Positions 21,331 through 32,021 of a stretch of 64,000 bases of DNA are shown piece by piece (position 1 is the first letter of the stretch; each line of letters opens with the position of its first letter). The DNA is from Coniella vitis. Its lineage: Eukaryota > Ascomycota > Sordariomycetes > Diaporthales > Schizoparmaceae. Below the pieces are notes generated by a model that did not search any database, was not told where the DNA came from, and saw only the letters and a list, made by a program, of their open reading frames with translations. The translations under genes were made by a program, and so were the position numbers. The DNA lies in assembly GCA_011317545.1 (NCBI GenBank), contig WUJK01000003.1, forward strand, positions 496,001 to 560,000. Direction: 5' to 3'.

Positions 21331-22857
21331 ATGTCCCCCGTCGCTCCCGAGAAACACAAGGCCGCTGAGCACCGGCCCTTGCTTGTCTCTGGTCGTCACA
21401 GCACAAGGAAATCGAGCAAGAGGAGGGCGGCATTGGCTCGTTTCTGCGAGACTGTTGGATGGACGGCCTTCATCACACTGGCGCTCTGCTCCTTGTCAGG
21501 AGTGTACGTTCACCATCGAGCCTGGTGGCCAGCATCATCAGCTCTGTCCGCCGAGACTCTGGGAACTTGCGCCTGGAACCATCTTGAGCCGCACACGGGT
21601 CTTTTGGATGTGCCGGCTATCGGCCGTGACGAGATCTTGCGCCGCCAACAGACACTCGCGGCCGCCCTGAGAGATGCAGGCGTCGATGCCTTTATTGCAG
21701 AGCCGTCTGCCTCTTCAACATACTACGCAAACATCTCGTACAACTTCCACTTGTCGGAGAGACCATTTCTCATGATTCTCGACAAGAATGGTCAATTTTC
21801 GTATCTCGTACCAAAATTCGAGGCTGGCCGCATTGCAGGCCTCGACATGATTTACAAGGACAAGCAGGTCATTCAGTGGCCCGAGGAAGAGTCGCCCTAC
21901 AAGATTTTGGCAGAAGCTACAGGTTTCTCCAACATCATGCTCGATGAGCATGCGAGGTTCATGATCGCCTCAGGCCTCCAACAGGCTGGAATTGAGGTTG
22001 TGCCAATGAGCAAGACCGTTCAGTCTCTGCGTGCTGTCAAGACCGATTCTGAGGTTGCCATTCTACGAGGCATCAACAGCTTCACCCTAGAGCTTGTTGC
22101 ATCTCTTCAAAAGTGTATCAAGATTGGCATGACTCAGGAGACAGTCCAGAAAGCCGGACACGCGCTCTTTAGTCGTGCTGGTGTCGGCGAGGGTTATTGG
22201 GCTATCGTCTTGTTCGGTGATCAAGCTGCCTACCCCCACGGTGGGAAACAAGGCAAGACGCTCGCTGAGGGCGAGTTTGTACTCATTGATATTGGCTCGG
22301 TGCTACACGGGTACAGTAGCGACGTCACACGGACAATCTTGCCAGTGGGTGGATATGTGAGCGACGAGCTGATGGACATATGGAAGACTGTCCAAGCCGC
22401 ACAGGCTGCAGGCTTCAATTTGATGCACCCGAACGAGACCTGCTCTGTGGTAGATGCGGCCTCCCGCAAGCCGGTAGAGGATGCTGGCTATGGTGACTTT
22501 TATACCCACAGACTCGGTCACGGCTTGGGCCTGGAAATGCATGAGCATCCTTACTTGAATGGTGCCAACAGCGAGAGGCTGGAGGTCGGCGACGTTTGCA
22601 GCAATGAGCCAGTAAGCTTCCATTTCTCTCTCTCACAAACAAACAAACACACACATACATATGTATATCATATTCTGTGTAAAGGCTTTGACATAGCTGA
22701 CTTTGTTTCATAGGGCATATATGTGACAAGCGAGCAAGCCGCGAGAATCGGCAAGGAATTTGGCTTTGGAGTCAGACTTGAGGATCCTGTCCTGGTCACC
22801 GAGAAGGGCGGCATCCCTTTATCTGGACGGAGGGCACAATCACCCTTTGAGCCTTGA
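21331..22857 (+). CDS. Membrane-anchored Xaa-Pro aminopeptidase/prolidase-like M24B peptidase, 474 aa
   Basis: M24B enzymes remove the N-terminal residue before proline or split Xaa-Pro dipeptides with two metal ions. Exons 21331-22611 and 22714-22857 total 475 codons including stop; the 102-nt intron contains an ACAAACAAAC-type run. A single hydrophobic segment at about 44-60 (WTAFITLALCSLSGVYV) after a basic N-terminus suggests a type II membrane anchor, putting the catalytic part in the lumen or outside. The creatinase N-domain covers about 100-250, and the pita-bread domain the rest. All five metal ligands are visible: Asp in VLIDIGS, Asp in SSDVTRT, His in RLGHGLG, Glu in SNEPGIY (the codon pair straddles the intron) and Glu in VRLEDPVLVT. 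So the enzyme should be active. The exact substrate is not deducible. Confidence 0.93.
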
Positions 22858-23840
22858 GAATAGTCTCAAAGTGCCGTTTGCCGAGTTCTGCGATCTAGAG
22901 TTTAGAGTGACCTTATCTGCCTCTTGCCAAAGCAACCTGTTATATTTTGCTACATCGCATCCAGATAGGCAATTTGAGCCCGTCGAGCGTTGAGCATTGT
23001 GTACTCATGAGTAGAAGGAGAAAAAGAACCTGCTGGCCAGTAGAGATCTATAATGCTTATCATTGCAATGGCAGCCATTCTAGGAATGAGTCACTGCTAT
23101 TCAATATGGCTCGAGACTACCATGATATCGGAATACTCCTCAACGTCAGGACATGAAGAGGTCTGGTCGTCTGTGGTACAGACTCTGGCTGCTTTCCTGT
23201 TGCTGATGCTGCATCGTGAAGGACGTGGGCGTGCTCGACTACGTTCGGTAAACAAGCATCACTAGCAAAGCGAGGTTCAGTAGTGCTCAGGACACAAACA
23301 TGAAATGACGGTAGTTTATATCAAATCTTTGATTCTGAATTACTAGCAATTACATAGCCTGGGGCAGAAAAGCGAGGGTCTTTACCTGCTCACGATATCT
23401 ACGCTGACCGTGATTTACCCAGTCGTCTGATGAGACGTGGTGCAGCCAGGCGAGCAAGTCGAGCTGATTGTTCTTCACTTCATCGTCAAGTTCTTGCTCC
23501 CACATCTCTTTGCAAGAACAGTCCCAGGTCAAGTTTCTGCGAACTGATAGTGATTGCAAACAAAGTGCAAAATTTCCCTTCTCAGCAGCATCGCATAATC
23601 TTCTCGAAGCGATTCCTTTTTCGAAACCCTTGTTTAATTATACCAAATACAAACATCCGTCTCCTTCCTCGGTGCATCATCTGCCTATGATTCATGGCAA
23701 ATATCCTCGTAGCGTGCGCCAGTAGATTAAAAACAGAACCCAGGTCAACCAAGAAAATCCGATTTTGCTGCCAATTGCCGAGTGATCGCCCATCAAGATC
23801 CAGCGATGCAAATGTCAGTGCCTCAAGATGCCCAACCCCA
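22858..23840. other. Convergent 3' flanks, no gene
   Basis: About 1 kb between the stops of the peptidase gene and ssr4. Open frames up to 136 codons show no domain-like content and overlap the ssr4 3' end in other frames. Confidence 0.5.
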
Positions 23841-26120
23841 TTAGAGACCATCTGCAGGCGTGTCAGCTGCCGATCCGCGCGATTCTTCAACGCCAAAGAC
23901 AGCGTCTCCAAAGGCTGAGTCCTCAACACCAAGGTCCATGCCATCTCCCATGTCTCCGTCGTCTTGGTTATCGTAGCTGCTGAGCGCTTCACCCGCCATG
24001 TTCATGTCGCCAAAATCACTGTCGCCAGCTTTGTTGCCATCATTGGGTTGAGCGGATTCCGGTGCATTAGTGTTAGATGTCGCAGCGACTGGTGGTTCAC
24101 TAGCTGAAGCACCTGGCGAAACACCACCCTTAGGCACGACAATCCAATCGCCGCTTCCAGTGTCTTGATCCGGAGCGACAATGTTGTCATTGGCCTGAGT
24201 CGAATCCGTCATAGGCATATCTTGAGCTATGTTAGCCGGGGCTGGGGCTGGAGCTGGAGCTGGAGCTGGAGCTGGATTTGGGCCTGAAGCGGGGACCGGG
24301 GCCTGACCGCTAACTAGCGCAGATGTGCTAATATTGTCTGTCACTACACCGGGTGTCTCTGGCGAAGGCGACTGAGCTTGTGGCGGTTGTTGTGAAAATG
24401 AACCCGTCTGCATATCACTGCCAGCAGGGCCGTCCATGTCCACGTCTGCATCGCTGACTATCACGCTACTATTTTGTGACCCAGCGCTGGAAGGCGGCCG
24501 AGGAAGCTGATTTGAAGAAGAACTGTTGCCTTGGTCAGTATCTGGGAAAGGCGGTGGTGGGTTGGGCACCATTTCAGGCTCGGGAGCTGGTTCTTGATAT
24601 CCGCCGTCTTGTACACGTCGAACATCGCTGATGATTTCAGAGTGGCGGCCAACAAGCACTTCAAACTCCGCAACGATATCATCAATTTTTCGGTTCGATG
24701 TATCGTTGACAATATGGCCATTGCTTTCGTCATCTTCCTCCATCCCTTCAAGTCGCCAGAGTTCTGGGCCAGATTCATCAACCGCCTCACGCAGCTCCTT
24801 TTCAAGACGTGACAGAGCTGAAATAGATTTGAGCTTGGCGAGCTCTTTCTCGTGCTGGGCTTTCATTCTAGCCATCTCGGTCTGCTCTTCCCTGATTTTG
24901 TCCGCAACCCTGGTGCGGAATTGATCGGCTACTTCAGGATCAAGATGACCCACAACAGGCTTTGCAGTGGGTTTCTTGTGTGCGTCAACGCCAGGTGCCT
25001 CAAAAATACCTTGTGTGACAGATGATAGCTCGCCTTGCAGACCAATGCCAAGATCGACGGGTTCAATCTGCGAGATCCTGTAGGGAGAACCAAGCACCTC
25101 TTCCATCCAATCATAATTTCTCAAGAAGCGAGTCGTACTGACGTCACGAGCGGTCATGTGGTCCAAAACATCTCCTGTTGACATATCCTCATCATCCTCG
25201 AAGGGTATGAAAGGAGCAGGTCCAGATGCCATTTGGTGAGCATGTGCAGCAGTTCTGCTGCGCTTAGCAGCTGGCGGGTAAGCCATCTGTTGAGGTATGT
25301 TGCGATGACCACCTGCTTGGACTAGCATGTGATGACCCCTGCCCTCACGAGGTGGTGTAATGGTTGGCCAGTTGAGCCGATCCGCGAGCATAAACTCTTT
25401 GCGTGCAATTTGACCTCCTCTTTGCAGTTGGATGCGATTTTGCATGGTTTGGTGCATGGGGCCAGGTATTGGCAGCATTTCAGTGGGCATAGGCTGCTGA
25501 GACGGGCCATAATGGACGAGCCAGAGGCTAGGGTCGACCTGGGGGGCACCGCCGGGGTGATTTGGTGTCGGCGCGAGGCGGAAACGCGTACGCGCGTGTG
25601 CTGCGATAGACTCTCCAGGGCGAAAGCCTACTCTTTGCGTGAAGATTTCAAGTACCTGAGCGCAAAGAGTTAGCATACTGAATAATAGAGGCGATGCAGA
25701 ATTGCAAACATACCAAGCCGTTCTTAAGATCTTGTCGTGAGTATTCGTCCACGCTAGGCCAAATATAACCATCAGAAGCAAAATTGGTTCCTAGGCGTTG
25801 AAGGGGCTGCCAGGTGAGCATGATTTGTCCGTCTCGAGGGGCATCTAGGTAGGTCCAGTAGAAGGGAGCCTGATCCCTTGCTATTTTCGGCGCAGTCAAC
25901 AGCATGTTAAGTAGCCAATTCAAGGTCGAAGGATCGTGAAGGGGGAGCGTTGTCCTCTCCGGATATCGAAAAGTGCTGACGAGATGCAGATGCAGGAGCT
26001 GCGCGAACAGGGCAGTGAGTTAGCTGGTGCCTCTATCTAATGAATTGTCGCGGTGTAGGGAGGCAAACGACAATCTTGACTCACCATCTTCTCGTGGATG
26101 CTGGCACTTGGATCTGCCAT
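23841..26120 (-). CDS. ssr4: SWI/SNF and RSC complex subunit Ssr4, 711 aa
   Basis: Ssr4 is a fungal-specific subunit shared by the SWI/SNF and RSC chromatin remodellers. Exons 26085-26120, 25714-25998 and 23841-25655 total 712 codons including stop. The conserved N-terminal domain (about 1-190) includes HLVSTFRYPERTTLPLHD, WTYLDAPRDGQ, WPSVDEYSR, IFTQRVGFRPGES and DPSLWLVHYGPS. A second conserved stretch is at about 280-370 (MTARDVSTTRFLRNYDWMEEV, SPYR). A charged helix, probably coiled coil, follows (EEQTEMARMKAQHEKELAKLK). The last 250 residues are low in complexity and contain a run of Ala-Pro pairs coded by a (GCTGGA)n repeat near 24241-24275. The tail ends acidic and Gly/Asp-rich (DSAFGDAVFGVEE), as in other filamentous fungi. 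The exon 1 ATG opens MADPSASIHEKM, the usual family start. Confidence 0.93.
24241..24275. repeat. (GCTGGA)n hexamer repeat inside ssr4
   Basis: About five tandem hexamers code for an alternating Ala-Pro run in the disordered C-terminal half of Ssr4. Copy number may vary between strains. Confidence 0.7.
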
Positions 26121-26801
26121 GCTGGGCAAGTCTTCCAGGTGGCAGGTATCTAATCTGGCCGATTATAACGGATTCCGGTAATCTAACCAGGCGCAATGGT
26201 ACGCGTCGATAGCGGCGAGATTGTTGATGTTGTTGCTTGGAAATTGAGGGATCCGCATAGAATGAATGCGGCCTCGGACGGCAGCTTTGCGGGAAGGGAA
26301 AGTCGCGACTGCAACTGTTCGGGAGCGCGCCTGTCTGCGAAAACCTCCACTCCACTTCCAATTATGTAAGCAGAATCTTGCCAGCCCGTGGAACAAAGCA
26401 GCATCGCCTTCAAAGTCTCCGTCGCCTGGGCATTACTCACATGCCGCAGTGAAGATGCGCCGATAAATTTCATGGTCTGGTAATTGTGAGAAGGAACAAT
26501 TTCTAGATTCTTGTCTTGTAGGCAGGCTCAAGACCTCGTACCTTCACATGTTCTCCGGCACTGGTATTTGTGCGGGCCACAGCTTATGTTGCCCGATACA
26601 CAATTCTCGGAGCCTCTGCATGGAGTCATATGCTGTAGCTTGCATTCATATCGTAACAGTCTTTCATTTTGTGCTTAGTTAAAATTATGCTTGTACTCGG
26701 ATCTCAAATGCCATGAGCCACCTCCTGAAGCGGCTATTTTTTCGTATACAAGTCCATACGCAGGGCTCACAGTCTATCTAACAAAATTGGTATCTTCAAG
26801 C
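26121..26801. promoter_or_regulatory. ssr4 promoter region and GND1 3' flank
   Basis: Both neighbours are on the minus strand. The region upstream of the ssr4 start holds only short frames with no recognisable content. Confidence 0.4.
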
Positions 26802-28868
26802 TTATGCCTGGTACGTGGAGGCGGAAACGTTACCACCACGGCCGGTCCAGTTCACGTGAATGTCCTGGTCAGCGGGGTACTTGGCGCTGGCAGCCTCGGG
26901 CTTCATGCGGAAAGTGTGGGCACCAAAGTAGTCACGCTGGGCCTGGAGGAGGTTGGCGGGAAGGTCCTTGGTGCGGTAGCCGTCGAACCACGACAGAGCG
27001 GTGGAGAAGGCAGGCGTGGGGATTCCGAGCTGAGCAGACTTGGCAACAACGTCTCTCCAGCCGGGCTGGGCCTTGTGGATAGCCTTGTTGAAGAAGTCAT
27101 CGAACAACAAGTTCTTGAGGTCGGGGTTGTTACGGTAAGCGTTGGTGATGTCCTTAAGGAAGACAGAGCGGATAATGCAACCACCGCGCCACATCAGGGC
27201 AATAGAAGGCTTGTTCAGCTTCCAGCCGTACTCCTTGGCGGCCTATTATCAAGGGTGTCAGTCAGTAATTGTACACTGGCCCGGAAAGATTCCGTGAGAA
27301 ACATACCTCTTGCATCAGCATGAAGCCCTGAGCGTACGAGATAATCTTGGAGGCATACAGAGCCTGCTCGAGGTCGTCGAGGAACTGCTCCTTGCTGCCG
27401 TCGAACTCCTTGACGCGACCAACAAACTCGAGCTTACCAGAAGCCTCGACACGCTCATCCTTGATGGCAGACAAGCAGCGACCCAGCACAGCCTCAGCGA
27501 TCAGGGTGACGGGCATACCAAGGTCAAGGGCGTTGATAGCAGTCCACTTTCCGGTACCCTTCTGACCAGCCTTGTCCAAAATCTTCTCAACGAGGGGCTG
27601 ACCATCCTCGTCGTTGTAGTACATGATGTCGCGGGTGATCTCGATCAGGAAGGAGTCCAGAACGCCCTTGTTCCACTTGGCGAAGGTGTCACCAATCTCC
27701 TTGCTCGACAGACCCAGGCCACGCTTCATGATGTCATAAGCCTAGAGGGTTGACAAAAAAAGCCCAAATCAGCGTTTGCACGAATACTTCCAAGTTATCA
27801 CTGGAGTTTGGAAGAAAGCGAGATTTACCTCAGAAATGAGCTGCATGTCACCGTACTCGATACCGTTGTGGACCATCTTGACGTAGTGACCAGCACCCTC
27901 GTCACCGACCCAGTCGCAGCATGCCTCACCGTCGCTCTTGGCGGAGACGCTCTGGAAAATCTCCTTGATGGGAGCCCAAGCAGCCTCGTCACCACCGGGC
28001 ATCAGAGAAGGACCGTAACGGGCACCCTCCTCACCACCAGAGACACCGGAACCGACAAAGTGCAGACCCTTGGTCTTGAGGTACTGAGTACGGCGGTTGG
28101 AGTCGGGGAAGTGAGAGTTACCACCGTCAATGATGATGTCTCCAGCCTCGAGCAGAGGCAGGAGAGTCTCAATCCAGTCGTCGACAGCCTTGCCAGCCTG
28201 GACAAGGAGCATGACACGACGGGGCTTCTTCAGGGAGGCAACGAACTCCTCATTGGAGTGGGCGCCAATGACAGACTTGCCCTTGGCCTCGTTCTCGAGG
28301 AACCGGTCGACCTTGGAAACAGTACGGTTGTAGGCGCAGATGGTGAATCCGTGGTCGGCCATGTTCAGGATGAGGTTCTGACCCCTGTACGGACGATCAG
28401 CTTTGCTTCGACGGCTTCCAAAAAAAACACCAATCGGAGTGAACTTACATGACAGCCAGGCCAATGAGGCCGAGATCAGCGCTTTGCGTAGAATTCTGGT
28501 CAGCATTGTTATATCCCGAGCTGGAATGCCCAGCTCCGACCCCACCGGCGATATGGGCAAGGCGAGCGCTGGAAGGAGCACTCAGCGGGGTGAACAGGGA
28601 CGAGAAGCAATCAATTATTATTAAGCAGAGCAGTCCATGGGCTAGATGGAGAGCGCGAGCAAACATATGCGTTTTGCAGGCTGTCTGTCTGTCTGTCGCA
28701 TAGTATGGGGAGCTGGCGTGCTGCAAAGGCAGGAAGGAGGAAGAGAGGGCAAGTTCTACTACCGAGGGGCAGCAAACGCTGGGCTTGGCCGCAATGCGGC
28801 GAAATCGCTCAGGCGAAAGAGGGCAGGCGGGGTCGAAATGGGAGGGAAACTTACGATGGTCCAGACAT
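26802..28868 (-). CDS. GND1: 6-phosphogluconate dehydrogenase, decarboxylating (EC 1.1.1.44), 492 aa
   Basis: This enzyme converts 6-phosphogluconate to ribulose 5-phosphate with NADPH formation in the oxidative pentose phosphate pathway, in the cytosol. Five exons (28855-28868, 28449-28481, 27829-28384, 27307-27741, 26802-27242) total 1479 nt, 492 residues, the normal eukaryotic length. The dinucleotide fold shows GLIGLAVMGQN and the adenine-side NRT (AYNRTVSK). IIDGGNS, GSGVSGGEEGARYGPSLMPGG and the catalytic KMVHNGIEYGDMQLI follow. The C-terminal domain includes GTGKWTAINALDLGMPVTLI and ends with the tail HVNWTGRGGN. The first exon is only 14 nt and the second 33 nt. The first two splices are needed to reach an ATG (MSGPSADLGLIG). 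Codon use is strongly biased to C-ending codons, as expected for a highly expressed gene. Confidence 0.97.
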
Positions 28869-30893
28869 GATTGCGGTGTTGTGTGGAGGGAGGAGAGGCT
28901 TAGTTTAGATGGGGGCGTTCTAAGGATGAAGCCAAAGTCTCGAAGTCAATCGAGAGAGGATGCGATGAAGGTAGGAGGGTTTGTTGGAGAGTGGGAGAAA
29001 ACAGATTTTGTTGGACACGGGGAAAGATACATACTTAGCATCGTCGCAGCGTGGGGGGAGGGGGTAGAGGGTCCGGGCAACGGCACTCTCTTACCAAGCT
29101 AAGGAAGGATAAGTGGACAGCGCTTACTCAGGGAAGCAGAGCTCCAGCTGTGCCCGGAGACCCGAGCTATGACGGTGCTGTTGGGCACTGCTACATGGTA
29201 CAGCAACAAGCCTCCGAAGCTTGCTAGAAGATCATCTATGAAGCCTACCTATTACATAGTATTGGAAACGATCTGAGTACTTACTACATCCTCTGTGCTT
29301 GACTGCAGACCCTGAAGCATCAAATTGTGCTGTTTTCCGAAGCCACCGTCTCACGACTCAAACCCAAATCTTGTCGCATAATCTGAAGGCCGTCAAGGTA
29401 CAATGCGGGATCGTTGGTACCCACTCCTCGCGTTTCGAAGCTCGGTGTTCAGACGACAGCCCTTCTGCTGTCTTCGGGTAATTAAATGATACGCCTGGGC
29501 TTCTTTTGTCGCCGTGAGATGCACACCTGCCTACAAACACCAATGTCCCGTGGTCTCAGCCTACCTCTGGCTCTGCCAACAAGAATTTGAGGCATTATTA
29601 TCGTGGTGACCCGTGGAAAGCTCGGGAGAAGCGCGAATTTGAAAGCAGACCTTGACGGGCCTGGCAAAGTGACTCCGGCTCTCTCGGAGGTCTAGCTGGG
29701 TCTGAAGCGACGTCTATTCATCAATTCCAATAGGTTTATAGTTCTGCCTGTGCATGCGTGCTCTGCGATCTTCTCTGTACATAGTAGCTCGTTGAGGCGG
29801 CGACCATCGGAGGAGCGACTTTCTCGCGGCGAGGGGCAGATGGGGTGTGGGTCTTTGCTGCTGCCCCGCCAAAACGTCATCAGGGCGTGGGCTGCCCGAG
29901 GTGCTGAAAGAGTAAGCGACTGCATTTTTGCGGTACGAAATGGGTATTACTATGCTGAGGATTTGCCGCGACACTGCAATGGCGCGTGTTCAGACAATAT
30001 AATATGTTCCACACTCAGGGCCCTCTTACTGGGCGTTTTCCAGGCGGCAATAAGGTATTGGGAGCCCATTATACATCTCTGAAAAGCAGGGGATGTGTCC
30101 ATCGTCTGGCGAAGGACGACAACTGCATGCCCGAGGTTGACAGGCGGAGCAACCGGGGTACATCCGTCGTTCAAGGGAAAACGCGGAATAATTGTAGACC
30201 GGGTAGGGTACGAATGACAACGCCTAGCGGACAATTCGCGAGTCTTCTGCTTCACGATGGCCGATTTGCTCGCATTGATTTTTGCTTGCATTGATTCTCA
30301 TTTACTCTGCGGATTCTTCGCAGTCAAGCATGCTTGGCAAAACCGTGCAGCCCAGTGTCACTACATAAAACTATATCTAGGTACCTGGGCTGCTAAGTAT
30401 ATACTATAGTACTATTTACACTATATAGTAGTGTAGCGTCAGCCCGCAAGTACAGTCAGTACTCGCTAGAACTGAGCCCGAAAGCGGGAGCGGCCAGACT
30501 GTTCCTGTTCCCACTTGAGGTTTGGGTACCTCGATACTTCCAAGGTTTGTGCTAGGGTGCATACACAGTATGGAACCCATGTCATTACATAATCATGGGC
30601 ATGACCCAGAGTCCCGCGTTCGATCTCTGCCTGCCCAGTGCCTTCCACCTCGCCTCCTTGCCCATCCATCTGCCAGCCAGCTTAGACTCCATACATGTTG
30701 CGGTTGGCCTGTAATAAACATTGCGTGCTTTCCTCGGCACAGCAGTCGCATTGTGATTCGGATTCATCGTACAGATCTCTCACCACGGCCTTGGGATAAT
30801 TGCGAGCAAAGTCTGTGGGTGCGGACTGGGCTCAAGGTACGTGGCACGAAGCAAAACTTTGTCCATCCATCGAGAAGCGCAACCAAGTTCATC
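28869..30893. promoter_or_regulatory. Divergent promoter region (2.0 kb), GND1 and RBM42-like gene
   Basis: No supported gene. Two motif copies ACATAGTA lie at 29254-29261 and 29779-29786. An AT-rich stretch with the self-complementary ACTATATAGT is near 30405-30435. The frame running into the RRM gene from 30522 lacks a supporting start and is treated as leader. Confidence 0.4.
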
Positions 30894-32021
30894 ATGTCCT
30901 ATCCGGGTCCACCAGGTCTTCCAAACTCCCTTCCTCCCCGACCACCTCCTCCGAAGACAGGCGGCGGCGGATTCAAGTCAAGCTTCACGCCTGCTGCTGC
31001 AGCCAGCACCTCGACGTACCCTGCCACCACGTCCTACTCCAACCCGCCCACATACAGCACGCCACCCACTTCAACATCCAGCTATGGCGCGCCTCCGTCC
31101 AGCTACTCATACTCCCAGACGCCAGCCGTGAGCGGCGCATACGGAGCCAGCATGACATCCTACAATTACCCGGCCAACTACACACAACAACCAGCCTACT
31201 ACGGCGCTGCGGCTGCCGCGACGGGCTCCTACTCGACACCGCCACAAATTCGCAATCCGTTCCCTCAGCCAGGTGCCGCTGCCGCCGCCCCGCAGAATCC
31301 GTTTGATCGCGTCGATCCCAATTATGACGCTGATATGGCTGCGCAGATTGCGCAATGGCAGAGCGCATACCTACCCAAAGAGGGAGCCGAAGCTGCGGCA
31401 ACAGCGGGTGCGAAGCCGGCAGCTGGCAAGCCCGGCGCGGTGGTAGGGCCGACCTTCAACGCAGAGGCTGCTGCCAAAGCTGCGCAAGAGAGCGCCACCA
31501 TCAACGCCAACGAGAAGAAGAAGACGGTATACCGCGAGGGTGGTGGTAAGAAGTGGGCTGATGATACACTACTCGAATGGGATCCCTCGCATTTGCGCCT
31601 GTTTGTTGGAAACCTGGCAGGCGAGACCACGGACGACTCGCTTCTCAAGGCATTTGGACGGTGGCAATCGGTACAAAAAGCCAAAGTGGTACGGGACAAG
31701 CGAACAAACAAGTCCAAAGGATATGGTTTTGTGAGCTTCAGCGATCCTGACGATTTCTTCCAAGCCGCGAAGGAGATGAACGGAAAGTATATTCAGAGCC
31801 ACCCAGTGGTTGTGCGCAAGAGTACAACCGAGATCAAGCCGGCTTCACACAAGGATGATAGACACAAAGGCAAGAACTTCAAGAAGAAAGGCGGCAAGAA
31901 CGGCGGCGGGAGCGGTGTCAGCACTGGTGACAGTGGTTACTCTCCTCATCTGGGACCGAATGGGGGAGGCATTGTCAAACCTGGCCAGAAGACGAAGAGC
32001 GGCCTCAAGCTACTGGGGTGA
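30894..32021 (+). CDS. RBM42-like RNA-binding protein with one RRM, 375 aa
   Basis: Single exon of 375 residues. The N-terminal half is Pro/Ala/Ser/Tyr-rich and probably disordered (opening MSYPGPPGLPNSLPPRPPPP). A conserved linker (NPFDRVDPNYDADMAAQIAQW, then VYREGGGKKWADDTLLEWDP) precedes the RRM at about 234-312. RNP2 is LFVGNL at 236-241 and RNP1 KGYGFVSF near 274-281. The tail is basic (KGKNFKKKGGKNGGG) and ends GLKLLG. This order, with the motif W-x-D-x-x-L-x-E-W-D-P before the RRM, is that of RBM42 proteins, which in animals associate with hnRNP K and spliceosomal components. Function here is inferred: nuclear or stress-granule mRNA binding. The ATG at 30894 is chosen because the sequence above it is not protein-like. 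Confidence 0.92.
   Translation: MSYPGPPGLPNSLPPRPPPPKTGGGGFKSSFTPAAAASTSTYPATTSYSNPPTYSTPPTSTSSYGAPPSSYSYSQTPAVSGAYGASMTSYNYPANYTQQPAYYGAAAAATGSYSTPPQIRNPFPQPGAAAAAPQNPFDRVDPNYDADMAAQIAQWQSAYLPKEGAEAAATAGAKPAAGKPGAVVGPTFNAEAAAKAAQESATINANEKKKTVYREGGGKKWADDTLLEWDPSHLRLFVGNLAGETTDDSLLKAFGRWQSVQKAKVVRDKRTNKSKGYGFVSFSDPDDFFQAAKEMNGKYIQSHPVVVRKSTTEIKPASHKDDRHKGKNFKKKGGKNGGGSGVSTGDSGYSPHLGPNGGGIVKPGQKTKSGLKLLG

Noticed and set aside
30600..30640. tRNA-like T-loop GTTCGATC
   Set aside because: No matching acceptor stem or D-arm could be paired around it, and no other position gave a complete cloverleaf.
30522..30893. 124-codon N-terminal extension of the RBM42-like protein
   Set aside because: The extension is not protein-like and the ATG at 30894 gives the expected Pro-rich start.
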